Source of the DNA: Luidia sarsii
Lineage: Eukaryota > Echinodermata > Asteroidea > Paxillosida > Luidiidae
Length of the DNA stretch: 64,000 bases
Assembly: GCA_949987565.1 (NCBI GenBank)
Contig: OX465111.1
Coordinates: 5,923,921 to 5,987,920 of the forward strand
Direction of reading: 5' to 3'
A program made the position numbers and the translations under genes. Shown piece by piece: positions 34,427 to 47,100 of the stretch. A model generated the notes under the pieces. The model made no database searches. It saw only the letters and a program-made list of their open reading frames with translations, and was not told the DNA's origin. Position 1 is the first letter of the stretch. The number at the start of each line of letters is the position of its first letter.

Positions 34427-35759
34427 GTAAGTTTTTGTCTGTATTGTCTATATTGGAGGGCAGTTTCCTTCCAAATTTGTATCCAATCTGACTTCTGCAG
34501 TGTAGTTGATTCAGTAGGTACAGTACAGTCTCCTCTACATGTACCTCCATGGCACAGTGTAGTGCTGTGATATCTTCCTAAAACAAGATTTGACATCTGA
34601 AGGCCAGTGATACAAGTAGATCCAAGTGCTGTAAAAGCCAATAATGAGGTGGCAGAGTTATGAATGAAGTCCCTTCATTACATGCTTTCAGTCATCATTA
34701 GGCATGTTAGAATGGTGATCCACTGGTACCGCTGTTTTTGGGGTGTTATTAAAGTAGCAAGCAGCCTGGCTGTGGTAATGCACGGTGTATACAGGCAGCA
34801 CAGCAGCGGGTAGCAATTAGTGGTTAATGCGCTTGACAAACAGGCTAGCTGTCAGTAATTGCTGTGTCCAGTGTGGTACAGGCGGCCATCAATAACTGCT
34901 GCTCACAAACCCAGGGACATAATATACACTGTACATGAAGGTACGTATGTACAGTATGCCATAACACACAGTGGGGATTACCGATACGCTGCTGCAAGAC
35001 TGACAAGTCTGCCTAGTCAGCAGCCGAGTAAAAAATAGCGATGTGAGGAGACTCTCCGGGGATCTGGCAGGATTTCATTCATTGTTTAAAAGGGGTTAAC
35101 TCAATCAAAAAGGGATCTTTTTAAAGGGCGGTTATAGCGTAGTGTAGTGTAGTAACCGGGTGCAAATCTTATTAAAACAAGAAAAATATGCCGGGAAGTT
35201 TATGAAGTTGAGTCAGCAGAGGAATCTGAACTTCTTGGACAATTCATTCAGGTTTGCTGTCTTACAATTATAGTCTGAAGATGGTCAGACTAAGAAAGGA
35301 AAAAATGACTGGGAACTTTTGAACGACTTGAAGTCCCGGTCCCGTTCAAGTTTTCTTTGCCAGTTTTTTTTTTTTCAATTTGTTCAAGACGTTCCTGGTC
35401 AGTTTTTCCTTGGTCTGTTTGAATGGAAAAATTGCAAACCAAACTGTGTCCAGTCAAATTTACCTCTTTTCAAATTTACCATTTTTCAATTTGATTGTTT
35501 TATAATTCACTTCTTGGAATCAAATTAAGTGTACTTGTTGAAAGCTGTAGGCCTACTTGCTGAGTGGATTTTCAAATTTCCCCATAAATAAAATGTTGCA
35601 AACTTTTTCAAAGGCAAAACAGAATCCTTTTATTTCACCTCTGAAATATCCGGCCAGGATCAAAATATCTCACCATCTTCTTTTCTATAATTTGAAACTT
35701 TTCCAGAGATGGAAAGTAAATTCACATTAATTACTGCATAGCAGTTATTCTCAATTTGT

Positions 35760-36110
35760 AAAAGGCCCTGATACAATATTGGTAAAAGGTCACAATGTGT
35801 GTGTTAAACCATTAAACATTAAAAAAAAACAATACTGCAAAGGTTTTAGCTCAAAATGGTAATCTGAGAAAGTAGAAAAGGGCAAAAAACTGTCATGGTT
35901 TACGCACTGTTCTGTAGTGTAAGAAATAGTTTATTATTTGCGAGTAATCAACTATTTGTCAATGTTTTAGAGAAGATTTCTTGGAAAGTACTGTATCCCA
36001 GACCGTAAGATTTCAACATGAGAATTAGGCCTATATCATGGCTACCTACATGTACATGTACATACTGTGTTAATTAGAAGGAAATCTGTGGACATTGATG
36101 TTTTTTCAAG
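35760..36110. mobile_element. TIR-like dispersed element, copy 1
   Basis: AAAGGCCCTGATACAATATTGG begins a stretch with TATTTGCGAGTAATCAACTA and CAGACCGTAAGATTTCAACA. The same words occur inverted at about 57565-57800. There is no coding capacity. Confidence 0.65.
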
Positions 36111-36401
36111 GATTTTTGGGGCCTTGAAATCTTCTCAATTTTCAAATGTTTCTCACTTTCTCAATTCTTCTCAATTTGTAAATTCTGATCAATCTCTAAA
36201 CAATCTCAATGTTAAACAAAATATTGCAAAGAAAGCTTTGACTGGACCAGTCCAGTCAAAGTATTCTTTGCCAATTTAATTATCAATTTGTTCAAACAGT
36301 TTTTCAATGTTCGTAAAGGTCCCAGTCATTTTTTGTCCCTTTATATGTATCACTTCCTAATTGCTCAGTTCTTCTCAATTTCTCTTTTTTCTTTTCCCAG
36401 T

Positions 36402-36663
36402 AAATGAGTTGCAAAGGAAGATGAGCCCGACACCCACCGCAATGTTAGACAAGTAGAACAAAAACACAGCGATGTGAACGCAACAGAATTCCAAGACCGA
36501 GCCACGAACAAGTGAACTTAAAGAGAACGAGCCCTACGAACAACCTCAAACACCAATTTGTGCCTTTTTTATATTTTTACAAGAATATTATATATATATT
36601 TTTTTGGTACATGCTAAGATTGCTAAAAATGCATTTGTAAAATAGTTAAAAAGTATTTGTAGA
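36402..36663 (+). other. AKNA: Probable 5' UTR part of the first main AKNA coding exon
   Basis: A strong acceptor (pyrimidine tract then TTTTCCCAG|TAAATG) precedes 262 bases with stops in the frame of the AKNA ORF, the last in-frame stop being TAG at 36643-36645. This supports ATG 36664 as start. The alternative is a weak acceptor at 36645 (AAAATAG|TTAAAA), which would keep the frame open and allow a longer N-terminus. Confidence 0.5.
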
Positions 36664-38135
36664 ATGAGTGGATCGAGAGTAAAACATGGGTCGAGACGTC
36701 CTAGACACTCACTGGACTCGTTTGAGCAAGCGGAGGCCGGCCTGAGCAGCCCGTCGGAGGGAGGGGAGGATCCGGAGCTCCCCTTTGGCATCGTCCCGCC
36801 GGACTTCCCGGGACCGTCGTGCCGGGGGGACGCGGAGGGCCCGGGCTCCGGCGGGGACGGCCCCGGGGCCGGGTCGTCCCTGGCCGACGTCATCCACTTT
36901 GACGAGGAGACGGAGACCAGCGGGCTCCTGCACGAGAGCGAGCTCCTGGATTGCCGCCGGCGTCCGTACGACTCTGGCAGCGACTGCGCCAGCGAGGGCC
37001 TCCTCCGTCACGACGACGACAATGACAATGACAACGACAACGACGACAGCCTCCCGGGAGAAGCCTCATCGGCCGACCTGATGCGGCGCTACATGGAAGC
37101 CACGCCAAGAGCCGACACCTCCCTGCCGGACCTCAGCTACGCATCGGACGGACGCAACGGCGACGACTCTTTCGGGTACTCGGACGACGTTTTCGACCAC
37201 CGCGAGCTTTTCCAGAACAACAACAACAAGCAGCAGTACGCCGAGGGCGCGCCTGCCAGAAAACCCGATCCCAGCGAACGTTTCGGAAACGGCAGCGCAA
37301 GTGACGGGATCGGCGACCGGGGACTGACTCCGTCGGATCATCAGCCCGACCCGTACGACGAGGATTCCACCGAATTCAGCAACACGGTCGTCCCCGTTAA
37401 CTCCCGCGGCGGGCGAGGCTGCCCTCACAAAGACAGCGAAGAGGATCGCCGTGACGGTCCGTTGGACGGCCGAGACAGTGACTCGGCCAGCATGAGCCTC
37501 GGCCAGTTTGTCCCGAACGCAGTCAGCAGGAGTCGCCTCCCGAGGCGTGCCGGGAAACCGGCGAAGCGGTCCACCCCCAAGGCCGACGGAGAGGGCTCTC
37601 CCAAGAGAGGAGGCCGGCCGAGCCACCCGGCTCGAGACTCCGACGGGAGCTCGAGGGCCTCGGGGCCGACGGGCTCTCGCAGGAGCCGCAACCCGGCCAG
37701 CTACCCGCGCCAGTCTGACTGCCCCTCCGATGATGAGCCCCGCCACGCCACCTCGGGCACCGGCGGGAGACCGGACGGAGTGCCCCGGCTGAATCTGAGG
37801 CGGGCGTCCCCCAGCAGCGCGGCCAGCCGCAGCCTGTCCTCCGACGCCTCGCGGCTGGAGCTCTCCCAGCGGCTGGCGGCCGAGTCGCAGACGCGGCAGC
37901 AGGCGGACGAGCTGGTCGCGCAGCTGCAGAAGAGCTACGACGAGCTCCTGGGCAAGTACGCCCGGGCCGAGAACACCATCGACCAGCTGAAGCTGGGCGC
38001 CCGGGTGGACTTGTACGGGGGCAGCCCAACGCCGGGCCAGAGCTTCCCGAGCGCCCCGTCGCCCTCCCAGAAACCGGGCGTGATCAACCTCTCCCAGCCT
38101 CATCATGCTGCTGTGCACCACATCATGTCATCAAG
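36664..38135 (+). CDS. AKNA: AKNA exon 1: N-terminal region and conserved coiled coil
   Basis: The exon has 490 codons plus 2 nt, to donor TCATCAAG|GTAAAG. Most of it is disordered and rich in Asp, Ser, Arg and Pro, with a DDDNDNDNDNDD run near 116-127. Residues about 395-447 form a coiled coil (SQRLAAESQTRQQADELVAQ, then KYARAENTIDQLKLGAR), the best-conserved AKNA segment. It is very GC-rich next to AT-rich flanks, which yields long antisense shadow frames. The ATG follows an in-frame stop at 36643. Confidence 0.92.
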
Positions 38136-41100
38136 GTAAAGAGAGTATCATATATTTTTTGCAAGTCAACCCCCCCCCACCCACCCACCCACCCACAAGA
38201 AAAAATGAACAATAATCCCTACCATACCCCCTGCGCTTCCCTTTGATCCCACCCTTATGTCCTATCTATCAGCTGTCCTCTTTATCTGTCATCCCTATTG
38301 CTTCTCCCCTCCCGTTGTGCTTAAATTGTCCTTGCAAGGACAAGATCTAGAGGACATCAGGCCCCTCCTGATTTGTAATGCTTGCCTTTGGGTCACTTTG
38401 ATAGTCAGCACTTGAGCAGTTTGCAGCATTCTGGCCTATTACCGCACGAACAGTGTCAAACAAGCAAAGGAAAAACAAGACTGGGAACTTCTGAATAAAT
38501 TAAACAATCGGCATGTAATCCTGCAATGCACCGCTCATGCTCTGATTGACAGGAAGTCCCGTGCTTATTATGTCTCCCTGCATGGGCCACCCTCAAGGAC
38601 ACACCTAGCATTTTACCACAACTGCTAACCACAAAATCGGTTCATGATTTGTTTTCCCCGTGTGAACACGAGCCCCGAAAAAACCTGGTTTTTGAATCGC
38701 GATTTAACACCCTCAAGGACACACCTAGCATTTTACCACAACTGCTAAACACAAAATCGGTTCATGATTTGTTTTCCCCGTATGAACACGAGCCCCCCAA
38801 AAACCTGGTTTTTTGAATCGCGATTCAACACCCTCAAGGACACACCTAGCATTTTACCACAACTGCTAACCACAAAATCGGTTCATGTTTTTTTTGGCCC
38901 GTGTGAACACGAGCCCCCCCCCCCCCAAAAAAAACCCTGGTTTTTGAATCGCGATTCACATGATGATTACCTGGACAGTGGATTCGTCCCATACATGTAT
39001 GACACGTCTCTCTCCCCCCCCCCCCCTTCCTCCACTCGCAGCTCTGCCGTGGGTGGCAGCCAGACGGCTGGACCGCCACCCTCCGCCCAAACTGGTCCCT
39101 CCTCCTCCGTGGCCCTGCAGGCCAATAACAACAACGTCCAGGGACCCACGGGCACCAGACCGACGGCGGCGGAGATGGGCCGGACGAGTGACTCTGGCTT
39201 CCCAGCAGGGGAAGGGTTGCTGATGGCTCTCGCCTTCCAAGTAAAGAACCATCAGGAGCAAGTAAGATACCAGCTGCTTCTCTTGAAAAAAATGAAAACC
39301 AAAGTTCAAATCTTAAAATTGAGTGGGCCTGACGTTTCGATCCTAGCAGGACCTTTCTCAAAGGCAGAGTGACAAGGACAACACAGATACATGTACAGGA
39401 AGGAAGGGGGAAGAGAGTGAATAGGACACGGATGAGAAACAAAGGACAAAGAGTAAAGTTGGTAGGGTGAGATCAAAGGGAAGGGCAAGGAGTAGGGTAG
39501 GGATTAGTGAGAAGAGGGGGAAAGATCAAAGAGAGAAGTGTGAAGAAGTGAACACAAAAGAAGGATTATCAGAAAGCTGCATGGTGTTAGTCATTACCCT
39601 CCTGGATGTTTAGACCATGTGGTTGAATAGTCCGAAGACGCTTCATCCACATTTTCTCACGGCTTAGACGGACAGCATTACTACGGTGACCAAGTGATTC
39701 TATGGCCAGTACACTCATATCTGCTATTGAATGATCAGGGAGATTGAAGTGATACCCAACAGGGGTGTCCATTTTACCGGTTTTTATTGTATATCACTTT
39801 AAAACCAAAGTTCAACAAATGTAGTGCAATGGAATTCCTCCTTCCCCCCTAGTTGCTGAACCTTATGTTATGTTAATTTCTACTGAAGATGCCCTCTCCA
39901 GTGCATGGTACCACACCCACTAAATCCTTTGTTGTATAGGCATGGGAGTTTAGTATACATGTATATAGTGTGTGCAGTCTGAATAAAGTGCAGCTCAGTT
40001 TGAGAGCAGTTCTTGTCCACACCTTCCGTTACAACACTGAAACAAACCAATGAAATACAAATGAATGCTAAGAATCAAACGGATACACGGGTATACACTG
40101 TCCTCCTAGTCTCTTATCATCTTTGCAATTTTGGGGGGTTATTTTAGCCCCAAAAAATTAAATGTCAACTTCTGAAAGGCTATGTGAATTAAGACACCTC
40201 AGGTGGATTTCACAAACCCTTAAGCCTACTTAAGATGGATAATCCGTCGTAATGTGTGATTGGCCGTATGAACTCTGTGCATCGTTCATCGTTTTAAGCT
40301 TGATCGTAAGTTACGACAAGTCTTGTTAAATTGACTGGAGAGCTTCCAATTTAAGGATGAACTTACAATTCCAAGACAGGTGAATTTTCCAAGTGACTCG
40401 CTCTTTCTTTTTTCTTTTTTTTTCTTTTTTAAATCTCAAAAGTTAGAGGGCCTGATTTTGGATCCTAGCAGGACCTTTCTCAAAGCCTTTGAGAAAGGTC
40501 CTGCTAGGATCGAAACGTCAGGCCCTCTAACCTTTCTCAAAGCCTTTGAGAAAGGTCCTGCTAGGATCGAAACGTCAGGCCCTCTAACCTTTCTCAAAGC
40601 CTTTGAGAAAGGTCCTGCTAGGATCGAAACGTCAGGCCCTCTAACCTTTCTCAAAGCCTTTGAGAAAGGTCCTGCTAGGATCGAAACGTCAGGCCCTCTT
40701 ACCTTTCTCAAAGCCTTTGAGAAAGGTCCTGCTAGGATTGAAACATCAGGTCCTCTAACCTCTCTCAAAGCCTTTGAGAAAGGTCCTGCTAGGATCGAAA
40801 GGTCAGGCCCTCTAACCTTGAAAGGTCCTGCTAGGATCAAATAGTCAGGCCCTCTTACCTTGAAAGGTCCTGCTAGGATCAAAATGTCAGGCCCTCTAAC
40901 CTTTCTCAAAGCCTTTGAGAAAGGTCCTGCTAGGATCAAATAGTCAGGCCCTCTAACCTTGAAAGGTCCTGCTAGGATCAAATAGTCAGGCCCTCTAACC
41001 TTGAAAGGTCCTGCTACTGTAGGATCAAATAGTCAGGCCCTCTAACCTTGAAAGGTCCTGCTAGGATCAAATAGTCAGGCCCTCTAACCTTGAAAGGTCC

Positions 41101-44100
41101 TGCTAGGATCAAATAGTCAGGCCCTCTAACCTTGAAAGGTCCTGCTAGGATCAAATAGTCTGGCCCTCTAACCTTGAAAGGTCCTGCTAGGATCAAATAG
41201 TCAGGCCCTCTAACCTTGAAAGGTCCTGCTAGGATCAAAATGTCAGGCCCTCTAACCTTTCTCAAAGCCTTTGAGAAAGGTCCTGCTTGGATCGAAAAGT
41301 CAGGCCCTCTTACTTTTGAGATTGATGGATTGCAGGTCAATTTAGTTCAGTAAGTCAGTCATTGAGCAGTTTCCAACGGTTTTTGTACTAACTGTCTGTT
41401 TTTGACAGATCGATTCGTTTGAGACACTCCTCCGAGAGAGGCAGCTGGCCCCCTCCGAGCAGAAGACGGTCTTGGATCGCCTGAGGGGGGAGCAGAGCCG
41501 GCTGGAGGCTGACTACATGCTGGCCAAGGAGGACAGCAACGCCCTCCGGAGAAGGAACAGCCTCCTCAACGCCGGGCCGGAGTTGCCCTTTGACCCCGAC
41601 CGCCAGGTGGAGGGCGAGATCTTCCAGCTGGGCATGAAACTTGAAGACGCGGCGGACACGGTCCAGGTACGGACACCAGTAATATAGTCACCGGCCAGAC
41701 TGTACAAAATAGTGATTGTCTATAAGTAGAATGGTCGGAATCATTTCATGATAATAATAATAATAATAAATAAGGCTTTGCATGGTGGGTGAATCACTAT
41801 AGGAAGGTTTGCGGTGACACCATGTATCAGGTCTCTTAAAGGAAGAGGTTTGGTTCTGAAAAGAACCTGAGTGGTAACTCGACGTTTCGACCAGTATGCT
41901 CTGGCCGTCATCAGGAGAATGTCTTGGGCTTGGTAATGGAACTCTGGGGAGGATTATCCTAAGGGCTTAGGTCACTGAGGTGGGAAACCCTAAGGGGAGA
42001 CTGGTGGGGGGGACCATAGTGAGCACCCATAGGTTCCCCCCCCCCCCACCAGTCTCCCCTTAGGGTTTCCCGCCTTCCCACCTCAGTGACCTAAGCCCTT
42101 AGAATAATTCTCCCCAGAGGATTATCTTTCCTGCCTTCCCACCTCAGCAAACCTTCCTATAATAATATTGAATTTATATAGCGCTTTTTCCATAACATGT
42201 TCAAGAGCGCATTACAATATCAAAAATAACATAGACATCTAGAAGAGTAGTTAGACCTAAAAATACAACCAAATTTTACAAGATATTACAAAAACACATA
42301 CAATATCATTAATTAAAACATTATAATTATTATTAAGATAAAACACACCCAGAATATTACAACCGCCTAGAGTTTTCCAATTAATAAAATCCTTTCTTTA
42401 AAAAGATACGTTTTTAACATTGATTTAAAACTGACAACTCTGGTAGCGTGTCTCATTTGACATGGAAGTTTGTTCCAGAGATGAGGTGCACAATACTCAA
42501 ATGCCCGATCCCCTACGGTGGCCTTACCCCGACCAGCGGGATAATTGAGAAAAGCACCGTCACCTGAACTGAATGGAACATTTGTGGCCCAGTCTGCCGA
42601 AGTCGCAATTTCTCAAAAAGTTGCGTTACACATGCATGGAAAGGCCATTTTGAATCGGCTTTAATTTGATGTATGTGTGAGGCCTGCAGCATGTTGCAAT
42701 TTTCGAGTTGTCGGAGAAATTCTCAGAAATGTTTGGAAATGACTTCGGGAGATACGAGGCATTTAGAAAAGGAAACCGGGATGACTGTCCCTCATCTGGA
42801 GGGCGGCTGTACCGATGGTGGCTGGGCCTCAGGTCGGTGGCCTCATCAGACTGCGGTCGACAGACTCTTCGGTCTCGGGAGGTGACTGTGCGACGGACAA
42901 GGCCGACAGTCGTCGTTCAATGAGTGCTTGCCGAGTCTACTGACGATGGGCAGAGTACACACTACCCACTACCCGAAAGGTTGACTTACATGTACCGGAG
43001 GGCGGCCGTGGCGGTGGCGCCTGGGCTTCAGGTCGGGGGCCTTGACATCGGCAGTCGACAGACTCTTTGGTCTCGGGAGGTGACTCTGCGATGGACAAGG
43101 CCGACAGTCGTCGTTCAATGAGTGCTTGCCGAGTCTACCGACAATGGGCAGAGTACACACTACCCACTACCCGAAAGGTTGACTTTTAATACATGTACCG
43201 ACTCTTTTCAGAGCCACACTCCTTCTCTTAAGAGATGATCTACTTGGTGTCACCGCAAACCTCCTACTTGAGTCTAATGTATGCTAAAAGTCTCTGTCAA
43301 GGTTATGGTTTTAAGTTTCATGAGTTGATAAGCTTTTTAAGCATCACCCAAATGGCTTAGGTTAGGAAAAGAGATGTGATCAATGAAAATGAAGACGTAC
43401 TGTATATGTAGATAAACCGATGCAGGTTTTTTTGTTTTTTTTCTTGTTGACAACAGAACAATCTACCCACGAACCCGCCTATCGTTGTTCCCCCGCTACC
43501 CCCACCACCGCAAACTATCCCACCGGAGAAGCCCACCAGTAGACATGGTAGAGAAGAGGAGCTCCAGGAACGGCTAAGACACCGTCTGGAAAACCACTTG
43601 CAGAAGCCACGGTAGCTATGTCTGTTTCCTGTCACGTTTAGGCTTGAATTGATGGAATGGAGGTAATAGTTTGGCCCCTTGGATGAAGAAATTGATTTCA
43701 AATTTGCAATTATAGCCCATGCTTTTTGTATGTGTTTAACACCTTCTCAGTCGTTAAACGTAAGAGGGTTGAATTGAATTGAATCTTTTTTGTCATCTGT
43801 AATTCTGTATATCAGATCCATTGAAATTCATTAAGGCTTTGCGAGCAGTAAAATATAAATCCATAAATCCATCAGTAAACAGTATCAAAAGCGACTAATT
43901 GCTTACAATAGAAGGACCACCTCTATACAAAGCAAACTAATTATTTTAGAAAAGCAGAGGAAATACTGAAAATTCAAAAATATATTTAAACTTGGCCATG
44001 TACATGTACTAGATATAGCGCATTTGGATAGCAATCGGCACGGATAGTTTTATTTTGACATTTCCATCCTAGCAGGACTTACATGTACTGTATCTCAAAG

Positions 44101-47100
44101 GTCCTTTTTGCACTATAATCAAATACCATTTACGTGAGGCCGCCTAAGTTCCTGTTAATAATCATTTCGCAAGGTTTTGTGTCATAGTTTCTCTTGTTGA
44201 CCGATTGGCAAGGCCACCATCTAAGGGCTGGATAGCTCAGATGGTAAGAGCGCTGGTATACACAAAGCCTGAGGTCTGGGGTTCAAGTCCTGGTCCAGTC
44301 AGTTTTCTTTGCTATTTTTTTTATTTTATTTTTTTATCAGTGATTATTTTACTTCTTTTACAATGCAGGCTTGCCAGTAACAGTGCCACCAAACATGAGG
44401 ACCAAAACAAACGACATGGTGCTGGTAAGTCTCAAACACTGTCATTTTAACATTTCCTTTTAACAAAATCTTTAAAAATCTCAAAATTTTGTGGGCCTAA
44501 CGTTTCGATCCTACCTTAGCAGGACCTTTCTCAAAGACAGAGAAAGAGAAAGGTCCCGCTAGGATCAAAACGTCAGGCCCACAAAATCTTAACAAATCTC
44601 AAAATTTTGTGGGCCTGACGTTTCGATCCTACCGTAGCAGGACCTTTCTCAAAGACAGAGAAAGAGAAAGGTCCCGCCAGGATGGAAATGTCAGGCCCAA
44701 TAAATTTTGAGATTTGCATTTTGGTAATTTTAGTCAGTAAGCAGTTTGCAACATTTCATATATATCACTTTAAAATCTTAACAGAATAGTTACAAAACAA
44801 TCCCTTTTCTCCTAAATCCCAGGTCATTAGTTTGTGCATTAAGTATTCGTGCTTCATACAATGACTTGTTTGAAATATTAAATTATCAAAATATCCTGCC
44901 ATGTTCTGAGATGATGATTCTGTAGTGCATCATTTCTTTTCATGAAATTGAAGATCAATATTTGTTAATGCGAATAATAAAAAGCCTATTCTTTCGCAGA
45001 AGTTCTGTTTGATATTTCCCATGATTGCCCCAGTAGTTGTCAGTGATTTTTTCTTTTTTTCTACCAAGCAACGGGACAAGAGCGTGACTCCCCCGAGTTA
45101 CAGTACCACAGTGGGAATTCAGTCTCGCCGCGCAACCAATCGGCAGAAGATGAGGAGGAAGTGGACCAGTCACAGCTAGAAGCTCCCTCCTTGTTCTCCC
45201 CTCCAAAGCCATCCAGACACACCGGGAACGGTATGATCCCACCTCGTAATTCCATCAAAGTGGAAGCTTTGCGTTGCCACCATGCACAGTACGGTGGAAC
45301 GTCGCTATGACGAACATCTCCATGAAAATTGCCCATTTGTGACCCGGCACAACAACATGAGGAATATCCCACCAAAACACTTTTTGAGTAAACAACGCCT
45401 GAAGTTAAAGTATCTTCACATTTCGATTACAAATCAATTTTCTTTTTTTTGTATTTTCGGAAATTTGAAGTATTAGAGGATATTATATTTTGGTATCATT
45501 TGAAAGCTAATGGTATACTCTTTCACATTATTAGAAAACCTAAAAATCTCAAAATTGGGGTTATTCCTCATTATGCTGTGCCAGGTCACATTTTTGTTTG
45601 TGTGTGTCCAACTGGTATCATCTCAAACTGCTCAATTGTATCTGTTAATATAGGAAGGTTTGCGGTGACACCATGTATCAGGTCTCTTAAAGGGAGAGGT
45701 GTGGTTCTGAAAAGAGCCTGAGTGGTAACTCAAGAGAGTGGTAACTTTAAGAGACCTGATACATGGTGTCACCGCAAACCTTCCTATGTTGATTCACCCA
45801 CCATGCAAAGCCTTAAGTCTTATTCATTGTATCTGTTAAAAACCCTGAAAACTGAAGGGCGCCTGCACCCCTGCCGTGGGTCTCGCGATCGCATCTCTCG
45901 GTCGCGTAAGCGCTTTACTCGCAGTCGCACAATTTATTGGCCGTCGGTGATTTTCGGGAAATGGCTTCATGGGTCACTTACATCCCCGGTCATAGCAGTT
46001 GCGGCCGCATATTTTGTACGCAAAAGTCGTGAGCCAAAGGGCATGCTCATTACAGCCGAATGTTCGGTATATCGGCGTTCGTTATAGCAACGTTTCATCT
46101 CTGTTGGCTGTGGAAAGAGCCGGTAACTCATCCTTTTTCGGGCAGTGTGTACTCTGCCCGTCGTCAGGAGACTGCTGGATTCCAACTATCATCGGTGCTT
46201 ACATGTGTTGTGGTGGAGAGCGTGGGGAATCTTCAACAAACCCCCCCCCCCCCACCCTCACAGCGTGACCATTGGGCTACTGTACGCCCAGCGCACTGCA
46301 CAGCACATTCAACCACTGATGAGTTAGTTTCCAGCAGTCTCCTGATGGTGATGACTACACGCTGCCCGAAACGTTGAGGCCATCTCACCCTTGAGATTCA
46401 GTTCAAATTGAATCACGCACTCATCGATACGATCGAAACCACTGCAAACATGCTGCACTCATTAACCCTAACCGGGCATTGAAACCACAATTAACCACAC
46501 ATGGTTTTTCCTGTGGGAGGATAACGGCCATGCACCAGGACATTCCACAGCGGTTTCTTTGTGGTGACCTGTGGTATGTGAGCCTGCACCCCTGTGGGCA
46601 CTGTGGTAAAATGCGGTATACAGTGTTTGTCCTGTGCGGGAGGTGCAAAGCGTTAGCGTTATTAACATATCTCCCCCCCCCCCAAAAAAAAAAAGCGTCC
46701 AAGGCCCGATGTAGTGAATGATTCAAGCTGCCATTCCCAGAGGCAGAGATACCTTGGGGATCCGTGACGCTCAGCCTGACTTCTTCAGGCTCAACTGACA
46801 GGGTTTGCTCATTCCTTCATTGGACTCGCAGGCAAACCAAGGACCTCGGCAAAGACTAAGGCCACTGAGACGGAGCCTGGACAGAGCAGACACAAACAGG
46901 TGAGTAGAAATATACTAATTGATATCGGGGTTTTTTTGTGGCAAAGATTAGCATAGACCTTCATGTATATATATACAATTACCAAGACATTCACTCCATA
47001 GATACAATGTACGCATCATATTATGTCAGTGATCCCACTGTAGTTTATTCGGATCCGCCCCCACGACCTCGACCAGCTCGGTGGCCAAGGGGTTGACGAC

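Larger units (their letters stand above)
39241..41408. other. AKNA intron 2, repeat-rich
   Basis: A second copy of the large GACGTTTC element lies at 39320-39580 and the 57/42-bp tandem array at 40436-41320. Between them is unremarkable AT-rich sequence with no exon. Confidence 0.7.
41667..43456. other. AKNA intron 3 with foldback and inverted exon-8 copies
   Basis: In order it holds a 'GGTTTGCGGTGACACC' foldback with a long hairpin (41780-42165) and a dispersed repeat beginning TATTGAATTTATATAGCGCT (42165-42560). After these come two inverted copies of exon 8 sequence (about 42745-42996 and 42995-43404). Confidence 0.8.
45231..46831. other. AKNA intron 6 with nested elements
   Basis: Contents are a pogo-like MITE end (45287-45337), a MITE with TGTGACCCGGCAC ends (45338-45591), 'GGTTTGCGGTGACACC' foldbacks (45655-45815 and 46090-46370) and a further pogo-like end (46003-46098). 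A TTAA-flanked MITE (46466-46661) follows. Confidence 0.75.

Noticed and set aside
37066..38121. 351-codon antisense frame opposite AKNA exon 1
   Set aside because: It is a GC-rich shadow: the plus strand carries the conserved AKNA coiled coil, and the antisense has no recognisable domain or splice sites.
40436..41320. CRISPR-like array
   Set aside because: Units are contiguous without unique spacers, the host is clearly eukaryotic and the units match dispersed transposon-like repeats.
40380..41340. Open frames of repeated 19- and 14-residue units on both strands
   Set aside because: They come from the 57- and 42-bp tandem units, both multiples of three, inside an AKNA intron. The same words occur as dispersed non-coding repeats.
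44203..44310. Functional tRNA gene
   Set aside because: It has A and B boxes and a pairing stem, but the leader AAGGCCACCATCTAA recurs with it at several sites, so it is a SINE, not a unique tRNA gene. The same holds for 3200-3350, 13762-13945, 47058-47240 and 51220-51310.
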